Source: Tilletia caries (taxonomy: Eukaryota > Basidiomycota > Exobasidiomycetes > Tilletiales > Tilletiaceae). From it: a stretch of 64,000 nucleotides of DNA. Shown here piece by piece: positions 23,901-34,461 of the stretch; the stretch's first letter is position 1, and every line of letters starts with the position of its first letter. The DNA lies in assembly GCA_032718865.1 (NCBI GenBank), contig JALUTQ010000041.1:992001-1056000 (forward strand), in the 5' to 3' direction. The translations under genes and the position numbers were made by a program. The notes below the pieces were generated by a model. It had not been told where the DNA came from. It saw only the letters and a list, made by a program, of their open reading frames with translations, and ran no database searches.

Positions 23901-24328
23901 TTGCTCAGCCTCATCCTCGAACCCAGCCGGCACAAACGAGGCCTCTGCCCATTTCCAATAACCGTCTGTCTTGGTCCAGCGCGCAGACGAGTTGGAGTGA
24001 CCGCTTCAGCAGCCTTCCCGTCTCCCCCGCGGCAAGCCAGCGCAACTCACTTGCTTTGGAGAGCAGCGCGCGTTCCGGCGCTGAAACACCATATTCGCTC
24101 GCCTACTTCTCTGCCGTGGACTTATCCACCACCTTATTCCAAGACCAAACAACACCAATCAGATATGTCCCGACTCCTGACCCGGGCGAGGATGAGGAGG
24201 CCCAAGACGAAGTCCGCAGCCTGGGCCATTCGAACAGCGTCGACACCGCAGGATTATCGCAGCCTTTCGGGTACGATGCCGAGAGTGATGACGGAAGCCA
24301 TATGTCCCATGTCGGCGAGCTGTTGTGA
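20936..24328 (+). CDS. Single-span Ser/Thr-rich membrane protein, function unknown
   Basis: One long exon of 1130 residues. Residues 1-185 are Ser/Thr/Pro-rich, like a glycosylated ectodomain. One strong TM follows at about 189-211 (LPIALLVTSISIALIALIGFLL) with a positive stop HRKCGAAGARRR. The remaining ~900 residues are a disordered, Ser/Arg/Asp-rich cytosolic domain with acidic EEAEEEEEEA and RRSL/RRSS sites. The architecture resembles fungal Skg6/Mid2/Axl2-like surface sensors. No signal peptide is visible at this ATG. Because GAAG|GTATGT overlaps the ATG as a possible splice donor, a further 5' exon encoding a signal peptide is plausible. The function is not assigned. Confidence 0.65.
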   Translation: MSTHAPSTAAYPSSSLRVRKIDLIASSTHRTPSTRVLYYTGSFTYLSTHYTTVTATGTPTNPSPSSGGQTDNDGQPASTMVSLSNIKTLNTSPPLPTDTIHNRDLQVLPPIIPTASSMFKVGTTTSTPSLTASASVTAISLTVTSPGASIPSVQLDTIAVCVEDTATPAATLDPHGYPCTSSKSPDSVLPIALLVTSISIALIALIGFLLHRKCGAAGARRRNGNDGDDSNPRHPRRDQKIWASLRSGNRTALDNIFRVAQRGEVRQSQDNDYDDNHRSSPHPDLASGSSGQMDSDQHRSRSHQAQSNDVEIVMSEIAEKSRQSHPAVGPEHPNVDHNMTAPVDRFGLLNVAFSTQGHSDTDPSFSSVGFSSMQLSVSTNHKRLSLIFAPKSEDASVHDDGASAVSDLVETSNAPAMSSTGFTADSSDAYHANTLQHGSRIVLPSNDVLEEAEEEEEEARTLGHENTTATTDKEDRQHRSGSEPAQTGTSSSCPEERTPTLRSDASQRSIFGLSSTQDSSASYQSGTTLNGESNPVALTSSSISASSGYGLTTMPFTSEGCQLEQSFSPLPAHEEVVTKPARAWSGYQPTQRSAYPTIVLSQLGHDTGRSTTPDSEAPSGDRSFDTLFSYNRPDPISLDPTPGYTYSRTATPVWDQDSTKASSKLRRSVLSRPPSAVLMEPIPPIPSPGVSSPHAWGRARSGSGRSALSRPSLHAVRPGSSGSMRPDSSGSSRRSLSRLGVMTPLGEDGLPFSLYDRLDLPAAPHRDRYQHDNTMSYLGVEEATMEEMESLSRTGSRPMSPVRRSVRLAPTNPHGSARRWFRSSGVVTPPPSLAAIFQPLWDSNTSPYRPRSSTASSSLVAAHGALAVSEEALAIERSQSLNTPPAQDVVAAAAEEVAHKSSPDNNKFAKSRYIPANATKVDNDASAARDGIESDGDDSIAFEELADEEDATMTAFKMDLRRRSSYPLVLNTVSSPHFPPSASGSAARFAQPHPRTQPAQTRPLPISNNRLSWSSAQTSWSDRFSSLPVSPAASQRNSLALESSARSGAETPYSLAYFSAVDLSTTLFQDQTTPIRYVPTPDPGEDEEAQDEVRSLGHSNSVDTAGLSQPFGYDAESDDGSHMSHVGELL

Positions 24329-25281
24329 AAGCAGACGATGGGCGCCCTGGCGAGTGGCCTTACCTCGCCGGGTAGGGTATCTGTGATACGCCATGACCGT
24401 CGTCTGCCCGGGGTCCGGGCATCGGGTCCCCAGCAAAGAAGTCGCAAATCGTCTCGTCTCTCCTCCCGAAGACTCTCTCCCCTCCCTAATCTCTCACCCT
24501 CTCTCCCTGCTGCGCTTGCGTCTCCCGACTTAATTTGCTATACTATCATCAAAACAGTGTAGATCACCCCCCTAATATCCATCAGTAATCTTGACCTACT
24601 ACTATAGAGTGATAAGATCCATCACCCCCATCCTGCTGGGCTTGCATTTGCATTAACAAGGCCGGTTGCCTGGTTCATTGCAGAGATTATACACCACATG
24701 ACGGGGAAAGCTAAGTGATAAGGGGCGAATGAGCTAGTGTGTAGAGAGAATGTGTCTTCTTCTTGTCGGCCTGGCGAGCAAGCGGAATGTTGGTTGAATT
24801 CGGAAAGGGGGTTCAAAATGATTGTCTATTGTGATGTATGTACCGTACCGGCTCGCTCTTGGTCAGGGCCGAGGAGGGCGAAGACTTGGGAATGGTAAAA
24901 TGAGCGAGGTCGATAAGAATAGTAGGTGACGAATGGTTGGTGTTGATGGGACAAACGAGAGTGCAGGGCGGAACCCTTCCTTGCTGAGGGTGATGATTAT
25001 CGACGTGATTTCGGGAAGGTTTGGGCCGGGTGGTATCGTGCCCTACAGAGGGCCGACGGAAAAGAATTGTGATGGAGGTTTCGATCTGCCAGCTGCCAAT
25101 TGTTCGCGAACGTAGATGGTGTGGAGGCCGTAGAGTTTGATGCAGAAGGGGAAAGGTGCCGGCACGTAAGCGAACGCGTCCGAAGCCCAAGAACGCGTCG
25201 AGAAAGTGGGAAGGTCGGAATCCGTGTCGTCGTTGTCGAGGATTGCCCGGGGGACCGACCCGCGACCACCCCACGAGCGTA
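24329..25281. other. Convergent 3' region
   Basis: About 950 bp between two converging genes. An alternative acidic reading frame on the minus strand (around 25,360-25,050) might extend the hydrolase gene if another intron exists, but no splice pair was convincing. Confidence 0.35.
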
Positions 25282-27139
25282 TCAGATGGGCTTCATCTTC
25301 TTCGTCTCCGTCTCCCATTCGGTTCCTTCCCAATTTCTCGAATTGGCGGGGAAGAGACACGGAAGCAGGGCAAAGGCCAGGAGGATGAAACCAACGGATC
25401 CCCCGAGAAGAGCGATGGCCTGAGATTGGTTGGGGGGGAAGGTTGGAGAGAAGAGAAGGGATTGCATTGTCAGAATCTTGTCTTTTAAGTCTTTAGGCAA
25501 GGGTAGAGATCCTCATCTGAGACCAGAGGCTACGTACCATAAGTTTGTGCTTCGGGGTCGCAAAGGACTTGGTGCCGGGCGGCTTCTTGGCGACGTCGCC
25601 CGGGTTACTGAGGTTGGTGAGGTCCGGATAGCGGACATCAAAGTCCTCCTGGAAGATGTGCCAGAGACTCTGATTGGCGGTGAACATGTTGAAATCGGAG
25701 TGCGACGTGTTGGCCATGTAGCTGAGAGTGAATTTCTCTGGCCAGACACCGTTGGTGACGTCGGCGATCTCCTGGATGAACTGGGAACCGCGACCCAAGT
25801 GCGTGGCACCTTGACGCTGAGCTTCGCAGTGGGTGTCGCCGAACCCGTTGTCAAGGAGGCCGAGGGCGATGTGGACGCGACGTGAGAAGAAGCGGTTGAC
25901 GACGGCCTCCTTGGAAGCTTCGACCTGCTTGCGACCGTATCTGGTCATCTTGGTCAGATTGCCTGCGAGACCATATCCCCATTGGTCATAGGTGGGGTCG
26001 CACGTTGCATTATTGTTGACCGGGCGGTCTGGGCTGAGCCATGCCCAGGAACCAGGATTTCCGATCCAGTATCGGATGTTATCGTCGTACGGCTTGGCTT
26101 TCTTGAGAAGGGCATACCGCTGAGTGGCCTGAGCGCCCATGGAATGGCCGATGATCGAGACGGACTTGAGGTTGGGGAAGTTTTGTTTGTCGAACAGCCA
26201 ATCGGTGAAGTTGTCCAGGATGTCGTAGGATGTGATGGTGCCATTCATCGGCTGTGGATGAACGGCCTGGTAGCCGGATTGCCAGCGAGACCCGTGGAAG
26301 GCGAGCCAGTTGCTCTCGACTGCGCCTGCATTGAGGTCGTCCTCGTTCAAGAACGCGGGGGAGATGATGATGACGGAGTCATTCGACGGTATATTTTCTG
26401 CGGGCACGTTCTCATTCGTCGCGTTCTGGCCCGCAGCGTAGAGGCCGGACATGGTGTATGCACCGTACTTCCAGCAGTCGCGAGGTTTACCTGGCCAGGT
26501 GATCACGGCCCGCTTGACGGTTTCCGGGTTGTAGCCCGAGGTAATGTAGTACGGCATGACTGCATTCTCCACGATGGTCCAGTTGACGAGTTCGAATCCC
26601 AGTTGTTGGGGCAGGCCCATCCAGCCTCCGACGGCGTCTTGAGCGGCGTTGCCTATGGGAATGAAGGTTAAGTTGGTCCAAGGAGGACGCTGCTGAGTCT
26701 CGTCATTATTGATAGCATATTGGTTTGCCGTGAGAGTTGAGTTGAGAACCATCGCGTTGTTCATGAGAACGGCCTTTGAGGCTGCGATTGGGTCGGTGTA
26801 TGCCAGTTCGACCCAGGTGTACTGGTCTGCTTCGGTGGGGAAGTCCGGGACGGCAGGCGTATTGTCAGCCGAGAAGTCCTGCTTCTGTCGTCTTTCCGGT
26901 GCGTGAGAATCGACATTAGTTGCGGTTCTGCGCTGGAAGGCAGGCTGTTCCTGAGCTCGAGCGAGGGCAGCATGTCTGTTGTTGTTATGATGGCTGCCGC
27001 TGAAGGGTGAGGATAAGGAGGGTGACGCGTGGTGGATGAGGGCATCTTGCTGTACTTGTTGGACTGGCACGCTCGCTTGGGATGTCGAGGCGAGTGATGC
27101 TGTGGCACCCAGTGCGAGCAGTGATCTTGTGAATCGCAT
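25282..27139 (-). CDS. Secreted/membrane-anchored alpha/beta-hydrolase
   Basis: Exons 27139-25538 and 25419-25282 (118-bp intron, donor GTACGT) give 579 residues. The start is taken at the ATG giving MRFTRSLLALGATASLAS, a good signal peptide, rather than the upstream non-ATG codons. The nucleophile elbow is GHSMGAQ (Ser near residue 333). A C-terminal His is likely in the TSHSDFNMF segment. N-glycosylation sequons are frequent (e.g. NLT, NAT, NDS), as in exported proteins. The second exon adds ALLGGSVGFILLAFALLPC, a single TM, and a short tail, making this a type I membrane protein. The family is a fungal secreted hydrolase of unknown substrate (esterase/lipase fold). Confidence 0.75.
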
Positions 27140-27626
27140 CGCAAGCTTCTTCACAGACGCGCAGCTGTACTTGGTCGTCGATGATCGCTGGGAAGGGGGG
27201 GAGGGAGGGAGGCAAACGGAGGGAGGAGGGGATAGTGAGAGAGAGAGTGAGCAACAAGAAGGCGTCAGCGCGTCAGCTCGGAGAGGAGGTCGAGAGGCGG
27301 CCTGAACCGCATCATTGTCACATTTGTGTGTCTGCTATAACACACACGGGCCCCTCCCCGTCTCACAACGGCCTCCCCCTCGCCACCAAGCAAGTCAGCC
27401 TAAGTTCCTTGAACCGCTCCACCTCCGTCGACTTTTCTGCGCTACCGAGACTGACATACTGACACCTCTGCCCGCAGTATGTGATAGCACAAGCAGCAGC
27501 CATGACCCAAAATCGATTGGCCCAGCTGAATGAGTCGAGGTCTTGAACGAGGAGCCCCGTCGACTCGTCGGTGGTGGTGACTGGTGAGCGAGACCAAACG
27601 AATGAATGAATCCAGGTTCCAACTGA
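27140..27626. other. Promoter region of hydrolase gene and left flank of the DUF6589 transposon
   Basis: About 490 bp. The GAGAGAGAGTGAG run near 27,236 is on the hydrolase promoter side. Otherwise I see nothing supported. Confidence 0.4.
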
Positions 27627-27636
27627 CTTGTGGTGA
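27627..27636 (+). repeat. Target-site duplication, left copy (CTTGTGGTGA)
   Basis: Identical 10 bp at 34,496-34,505, directly abutting the terminal inverted repeats of the 6.9-kb element. Confidence 0.85.
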
Positions 27637-27692
27637 TAGTCTGGTCACACCAGACCACTCCAGTCAGCTGTACGTGGTCTGGGGACACTCGA
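27637..27692 (+). repeat. Left terminal inverted repeat block (20-mer plus 17-mer)
   Basis: The outer 20-mer at 27637-27656, a 19-bp spacer, then the inner 17-mer at 27676-27692. Both match the right end perfectly in inverse orientation. Confidence 0.92.
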
Positions 27693-27784
27693 CCCGATTT
27701 TATTAGTATCTGGACAACCCCAAATGTACTACTATCACCATATCCCCATGCTTCACACCTGAACCAACACGCATCCTCACAAAC

Positions 27785-30700
27785 ATGACGCCCCAAGCAG
27801 AGCACCCTCGGTGAGTATAATGCACACACGTTCAGACAGACATGTTGCGACGGTGCAGCGGCTTGCTACTGTGCTGGAAGCGAGGAAGGTGACAACCGCA
27901 GTTTCGTCCATTGGCGGGTCTATACTCTATAGAATTACTGACAGCCATTGCTCCTTCCTTGTTGCACAGAATTACGCGGCTCGAGAAGACAGAAGCTGTT
28001 CATGCGGCTATGGTGGAGGTCGGTCTATCCTTCTCCGACTTTTTGGAGGAGTTCCTCACCACCAAGGCCAGTAGCTTGCAGCGCATTCGGTCAATCTGGC
28101 TTTCCTACCGCTCCGATCGTCAATACGGACCTCTACGCCTCGTTCAGCTGCTTAGCGAGGCCGTGCGCAGTGCTGGAGACGATGGAGCACTCGCGTACGA
28201 CAAAGGGGTTGCATCTATCCTCTCCGACACCATCGCTGACGAAAAGGACCAGGCCTCCCACGTACCCGGATTTCGATCTTCCGACTTTCTGAAAGATTCG
28301 TCGGCACCTGAAACGAATCAACTTCGATACCTGAGCACGTTGATGGAAGAGCATCTTCCCGTGACGTTATGCGTCGCAGATTGTCTATGCGGAACCATCA
28401 ACCAAGAAGGCCCTGTCTCTGACGGTCAAAAGGAAATTGACGGCCACATAACCGAGGACCCCCCGGAACTGTCAGAATCTCGGCAGGTGAGCAAGCTGAT
28501 TCACGTATCATACAGTCACCACTCACCAGCTTCCTGACTAAACAGATGTCTTTTTGATTCACAGGCTGCCGTTGTCTGCCTCTCACTTGCTCTGAACCTG
28601 CGCAGCGAACGAATGAACAGACTGCAGACGGTCCTTGGTCTGTTTCTCAGGTTCAAACACACGCCCAAACCAATCCACACGATGCTCCATCGACTCGGAC
28701 TAGCGACTTGCCCGAAAACCAGCTCTCGTCACCTGGTCGAATTCAACAAGATCTCTCTTACCAAAGCCAAGACCATGATGCAGAATCCAGAACGAGTCCA
28801 CACCCTCGTTTACGACAACTTCGACATTTATGTTCAAGAGTTGTCCAATCGGGTCACATCAGCAACTCGAGTCGTCAACCTTACCTGTCGAATGGTGGTC
28901 GAGCTTCCAGAGTCATTTTCCTCCGCAGATATATCCACGTCCATCCTATCCACCGTCAACGCTCCGCGAGATTTGAAGGAATCCGAAGTTCTGGGTGATG
29001 ATGCGTTTTTGACACGCGCTGCGCATCTGTTCTTGGCCCAAGAGCTGCTCCAATCGAAGCGCGCAGCGAGCGATCCTCAAAGCAAACGTGTGCGGGACAC
29101 CATTCGACTCCTGCGGGACTACATACGAGACCTCCGTGACGCTCACCGCGTAGACGAGCTTTCAGCAGCGCGATGGCAGGTAGCTCCGCTTCCATTGATA
29201 GAGGCGAACGAAGGGAGCCTTGACGGAACTCTGGCTGTGATGGAGGATACTTCAATCATTCTGGGCGTTTACGATGAGGTTGAGATTGCCGACCCTACGG
29301 CTGCATCTCAAACGTCTTCCTCCTCACCAAACCAAACCAGTTGGGACATTCGGCGCTCCAGCGTTTTGCCAAAGGACGGCGTCTTGCTGGTCGTTGGAGA
29401 TTTAAAGACGCACAGGAATGCCGAGGCAGCATTGAAGGGACGTAGCCGGCATACTAAAGCTGAAGACAGGTATGAATTTATACATTCAATGTCTGCTCCC
29501 TGGCATTTGCACCTTAACTGGGTGTGGGCGATATTCAAAACACACTTCTCGACATCCAAGTTTGGGTATCAAGCGAGCTTAGAGCGTCTTCGTGACGCGC
29601 TCCGTCGAGGCAAGACAGCGCTGCGAGAGGATGAACCGCTGTACAACGAAGCCTGGGCTTTGATCCAGCATACGTTTAGCGGGTGGATCCGATGCCTGTT
29701 TGTTGCACAGCTAGGCAAGCAAAGAAAAGATTTGGCGACATGGACGCCGTCCAACGCTGATGCGGTTCGCGAGCTCGTAGACTCTTTTCGTAATGCAGCG
29801 TTAACGGAACCATCGATATATGCTGCCGAGCTACTTCAAGACGAGGTCGGGGCGAACGCGCGTCGATTCCTACGCGATGCACTTCTGGCGATAGAGTGGA
29901 GCGACGCTTGTCGGACGGGAGACGTTGGGAGGATGCTGATGGCCCAAAGGTTCCTGGCTGTTGCGTTTGCCGGCGTCGGCAAGCACCAGTACTCGCAGAC
30001 GTGCCTGGACGAGATCTGGGCCCATAAGGTACTACCGGTCAAAACATGGCGAACCCTGGCCGCCGCCCGCCTCATCAATCGCTTTGGGGTCCAGAACGGC
30101 TTCATCGGCGCCGATCTGTACCAAGAACACTTGAACAAAGAGCTACAGGTCAGTGGGAGGTTAACGACAGAAGAGACCTTTGAGGATGCGGTCGCTCACC
30201 TTTCCTTGTATCTCCAATTTCCATTCAGCGGGTAAATACCAAGCACGGAGCAGCAACGGCGGTTTCGAGACTGCGGGATTGCTTCTCGGCTGTTGCGGAG
30301 ATTTCGAGGTCCCTGAACGATGCCCATCCGGAGCTCTTTGACAAGAACGGACGAAGGCTGAAGGATGACGATGGTCATGTCAAGGATGTTGAGCGGGTTA
30401 GCAATCTGGCTCAGTAAGACGGACTCTTCGACGTACATTCGAGTAGATTGTCAAACGAGACATTGGCCGCACGCGTCAGTCGTAAGCCAAAACCAAACGC
30501 GGCAGGGGTTCCGACTGGGATGGATTTAATCGCCGATCTGCTGCCAACGCAGTGCGGTACCGATGTGCTCGAGAAAGGGTTGAACTACTTGAGAGCGAAG
30601 GGACTTCAACAGTGGAAGAACGCAAGATCAGCATGGTGTCGATACGAGGCCTTGCTGCGAGAAGGGGGGGTCACAGAGAACCTAGAAACAGATCAGGACG

Positions 30701-30924
30701 AGGGTCTCGTAGTCGCGACTGAGGAGGACGCGGTTAACGTACCTAGACTTCTGGATTCCGAGCCCGACATTCTCAGCGATGACGCCAGACGAGCCCTAGA
30801 AGAGGAACAGATGCATCGGAACTGGTTGCGCAGGGAGGAAGAAGCTGAAGCTGAATTAGCGCTGGTGGACGAAGATATCACAGGGGATGGTGGTGAAGAA
30901 GGATCGATGGTGAGACAGGAGTAA
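27785..30924 (+). CDS. DUF6589 protein, candidate transposase
   Basis: Exons 27785-27810 (26 nt), 27970-28486, 28565-30148, then 30229-30417 if translation stops at TAA (771 aa). Alternatively a 33-nt intron at 30414-30446 is removed and the frame continues to 30924 (929 aa). The N-terminal region is helical (ITRLEKTEAVHAAMVEVG). The DUF6589 signature starts at NRLQTVLGLFLRFKHTPK (~residue 197). Two conserved-looking acidic motifs follow: VHTLVYDNFDIY (Asp ~265) and LLVVGDLKTH (Asp ~460), then a WHLHLNWVWAIFKTHF segment. The VYDN...GDxxT pair separated by ~195 residues resembles strands of an RNase H-fold DDE nuclease, which would suit a transposase. The gene sits alone with a helicase between perfect TIRs. 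The domain name is recalled from family pattern; catalysis is inference. Confidence 0.75.
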
Positions 30925-30989
30925 TCGTAACTCACCTCTGCGTTTGTGTTGATGTGTAGGTCCGCACAAGGCTGCTGAATGAACGAAGC

Positions 30990-33900
30990 TCATGCCTTAG
31001 ATACCCATCCGTTTCGGGTTAGTCGTGCGGCAATGGGAAGGGTGAGACTGAGCGTAGCCCACTCCAACAGGGCAGGCAGCAACGCAATGGTATGTTCCTC
31101 TGACATGCCGGAAGAATGGCCAAGCAGAGATCGTATGTAAGAGTCGTCGATGCCCTCCTTGAACACGGCACGTGCGAGTAAGCGGGGTGCTCTGTCGATC
31201 AAGCCGCCCATCGTTTCGTCTGGCATCACAGATCGCTCCGTCTGCCACTCACGCACGCCGGAGCGGCTTTTGTATACGTTCCTCCTCCAAACAAACAAAG
31301 CTCTTCCCAAGCTGCGACAAAGCTCGACAGTATCGGAATGGGCAGGTGGAGCAGTCAGACGGCCCACGGCAGTAGAAACGCCGACATCGATTGGCAATCG
31401 TTCGACAGTGTTGCTGTCGTGGCACTGGAAGCAGCAAGTGGGATTAGTGCCCTCCATTGTGCCTAGATCCGTGGTATAGCCAGCGCTCGGAGTTCTCCTC
31501 CAGTAGAAGGACGACAGTGTGTCTTCGATTGGCCCATCACCGATAGATTCGGTACTGACTGATGGAGGTGTCGGATTGTGCGGCTCGACGGTCTGAATCA
31601 CAGGTTTGAAATCCAGCCGAAGAAGATCCGTGATTGCGACCCGCAAACATCCCGGAGTAGAAAGCCATGTCGTGAGTTGGGTGTCGAGGTTGCTCCACTG
31701 CTGCTGCAGATGAGGAGTCAGACTGGATGCCGGTGGCGCAGACTCCGGCGACGCTTCGTGCGCTCGCCGAGCTTTGTAAAAATTCCGACATCGTTCGACC
31801 CAGTCAGGACACAGCAGGAGCGCCGCTGCGCGCGATCCTGGGCCGCGAGCTCCACGTCCGAAGTGCTGGACCAGTCCTCGAAAGTCCTTCGGCAGCTCCC
31901 ACTGGATGATCATATCTACGTCGGGTAAATCGATACCCATTCCGAGAGCCTCTGTGGCAAAGACGACTCGTATCGATCCTGAACGTAGGCCGGCCATCGT
32001 TTTTCGCTTCTCGTATGCGGAGTCCATAGCCGTGAACGAAGCAACCTGGTCCCTCAGCGATTCCGGGAGATGTTGTCGAAGTAGCTCCGCAGCCATCGTA
32101 GCCTTACTCCGTGAATTGACGTATATGATCGTCTTTGGTAGCACGTTGGAACCATCCCTCGGTTGGAGTATCGTAAGCAGATCGTGGAACGATGAAGCCG
32201 CATGCCGAAAAGGCTGAATGTCGTACGTGCACCCGTCTCGTTCTTTACCGACATCCAGCGCAAAGAAGGGCAACCGACCGAACTGTAGTGCTGAGCAAAT
32301 CGAAGGCAGGGATGGTCCACTCAGCGTAGCTGACATGGCGAGTAGAGGAACGTTGGCGTTGAGCTTGGCCCGCAATAAACCGAGCTTGCCGAATTCCGGC
32401 CTGAAGGCCGCCCTTCCGGAGCCTGAGGCGATTCCCCAGTCGTACACGAGGTGTGCTTCATCCACGACAACGGCACGCAAGTCTCTGGCCCACATGCTCT
32501 CGCTGACGGCTTTGCCAACCCTGGTATTGTGGAACAGAACTTCGGGCGACAGAAAGACAACTTGCGCGGTGTTGTTCTCGATCTCTCGTATGGGATTGAA
32601 TGCGCGCTCCTTTGACCCTCGGCCATGTATTAGCCTGCGCCGGGGACACTGCAAATGGTAAAAGATCACATCGGTCAACACGTCTGGCCTTAGCCCTACG
32701 CCCCAACGCGCTGATTTATCCCGTTCAATGGACTGACCTCTGCACCGAGAGTGTCGGCGTTGAGCGCGACTGCCGATATACCCAGCTCATGCAAAATGTT
32801 GGTCTGGTGAATCATAAGTGTGAAGGTCTTCAGAACATATGTATGCAAGACAGAATGAATCGCGTTTATGTATCCTACCTGCTCCAACTGGATCTCTCTG
32901 AGTCCAGTGATAACCAAAAAATTGGCCTTGGGAAGACGAAGAAGAAGGGAGGCGAAGACCCAGATCATACTCTTGCCTGATCCCGTCCCCGCAGCAACGA
33001 CTCCATCCATGCCGCCGAGCAAACGATAGACCGCCTCAACCTGCCATGGCTTCGGCTCGAATGGAAAATCACGCGTGCCCATGGCAGCGCGCACCCTCTC
33101 AATCAATATGTGTCTGGGAGGTAGCACATCTCGCTCCTTCCCAGACAGGCGAGGTCGCACTCGAGTTGTATTGGGTCCTGTGTTGTGGAAGGGAAAAGAA
33201 AGGTAACCAGAAAAAATCTGTAAATGAGTAGCCGGCAACAGTCCACATAATCACACATCGAAAGCAACTCACTTTTGCGTTTGCTGGCGCGTGTCTCAAT
33301 GCCATGTGAGGCAGACGCGGCGGAAACTGGTTCATTGTGACGGCTGTTGAATGCGGTTGGCGTGGGGGTGTTCAAGGAGAGGGATGCGGCCGTTTGGTCG
33401 GTCGGCGACGGCTGCGCATTGCGCGAACCAAAAGAACCGTGCCAGAGCGCGCACAAAGCCTCTGCGCCAATCCTTTCTTCATTCGAGATGTGAAGATCAC
33501 TGTATAAGTGTGATCAAAGTAGCAAGCATATGTAAATTGTCAGCATTTATGCCCTGAAGTCTGCTCAACTCGAGTCTCAGTCATAAGATGCATCATGCTC
33601 ACATTTCCATGTCCTCCACTTGATCTGATCCCTGCCGAGCATTGATTGGCCCAACACCGGGCTCCGGCGAAGAAATCCGACGTCTCTGGGCGATGAGAAT
33701 AAGGTAAAAGATCACAGTCAGATATTAGCCGCGTGCGATTCAAGCTCTGGCCTCTGACGCTATTTACGGTGCGCACCTTTGAACCACAAGGAGATGGTTC
33801 ATATCCGATGTCGACGCAGGCAGGCGCGACGATTTCGGCAGCGGGAGATGGGCGCTGAGGATTGGCTGATGCTGGATGAGGTCCGTTGTCCAAGACCGCG

Positions 33901-34461
33901 AACGGAACGCGACTCGGTCTTGAGCATGGTACAGCATGGCCTGGCATGTCTGAGGGAGAAGTAAAGTGGCGCATCATGCACGTATCAGTTCCGTATGTAG
34001 GCCAATGCAATAGCGCGGGGACGGGAAGCTCACTGGTACTCCAGGGGATGGTGAAAGAATATTGAATCGTACCGGGTAGTCGAGTGGTCGTGCTGGCGTG
34101 CAATAGGCGTGCGGGCTAGAGTATGAAGAGATGATAGGGAATGGGGAGGCATGAGCACACGACCGCAGAACAATCAGCTTGATATACCGTACAGCAGAAG
34201 ACGGATGATGGAGGAACTCACAGCTGCGCACAAGGTCGTGATCCAGTGAACAGCAAGCCGTAAGCTGTGGAAGCGCGTTTGCAGCGGGCGCGCCGCGCGA
34301 ATGAGCTGCTTGCATGACGTGCAGGGGATCCGTGCGTCTTGTGGTGTATGGGAATCGAAATGAGACGTTGGAGGGGACAAGTTGGGCCCCCCATTAGTGG
34401 GAGATCCAGCCAAAACTGCCTCGAGTGTCCCCAGACCGTCTCCACGGGATCTGTCCCTCAT
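30990..34461 (-). CDS. RecQ-like DEAH DNA helicase of the transposon
   Basis: Seven exons: 34461-34222, 34115-34073, 33949-33777, 33685-33603, 33499-33273, 33177-32738, 32648-30990. Every phase matches, giving 954 residues. The N-terminal exon carries a zinc-type CTSCKQLIRAARPLQTRFH motif. The helicase core has Q-motif-like FPFEPKPWQVEAV, Walker A AGTGSGKS, DEAH in VVVDEAHLVYDWG, motif III AMSATL, motif IV TIIYVNSRSK, motif V ATEALGMGIDLPDVDMII and motif VI QHFGRGARG. This is superfamily 2, RecQ-like, as in basidiomycete telomere-linked and repeat-associated helicases. It probably unwinds DNA during excision or repair of the element. Oddly, the first ATG lies 35 bp inside the element end, and the inner 17-bp repeat is coding. 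The next in-frame Met is in exon 3. Confidence 0.87.

Noticed and set aside
30990..34461. Helicase as evidence for a telomere (telomere-linked helicase)
   Set aside because: No telomeric repeats are nearby, ordinary housekeeping genes lie on both sides, and the gene is enclosed by TIRs and a target duplication.
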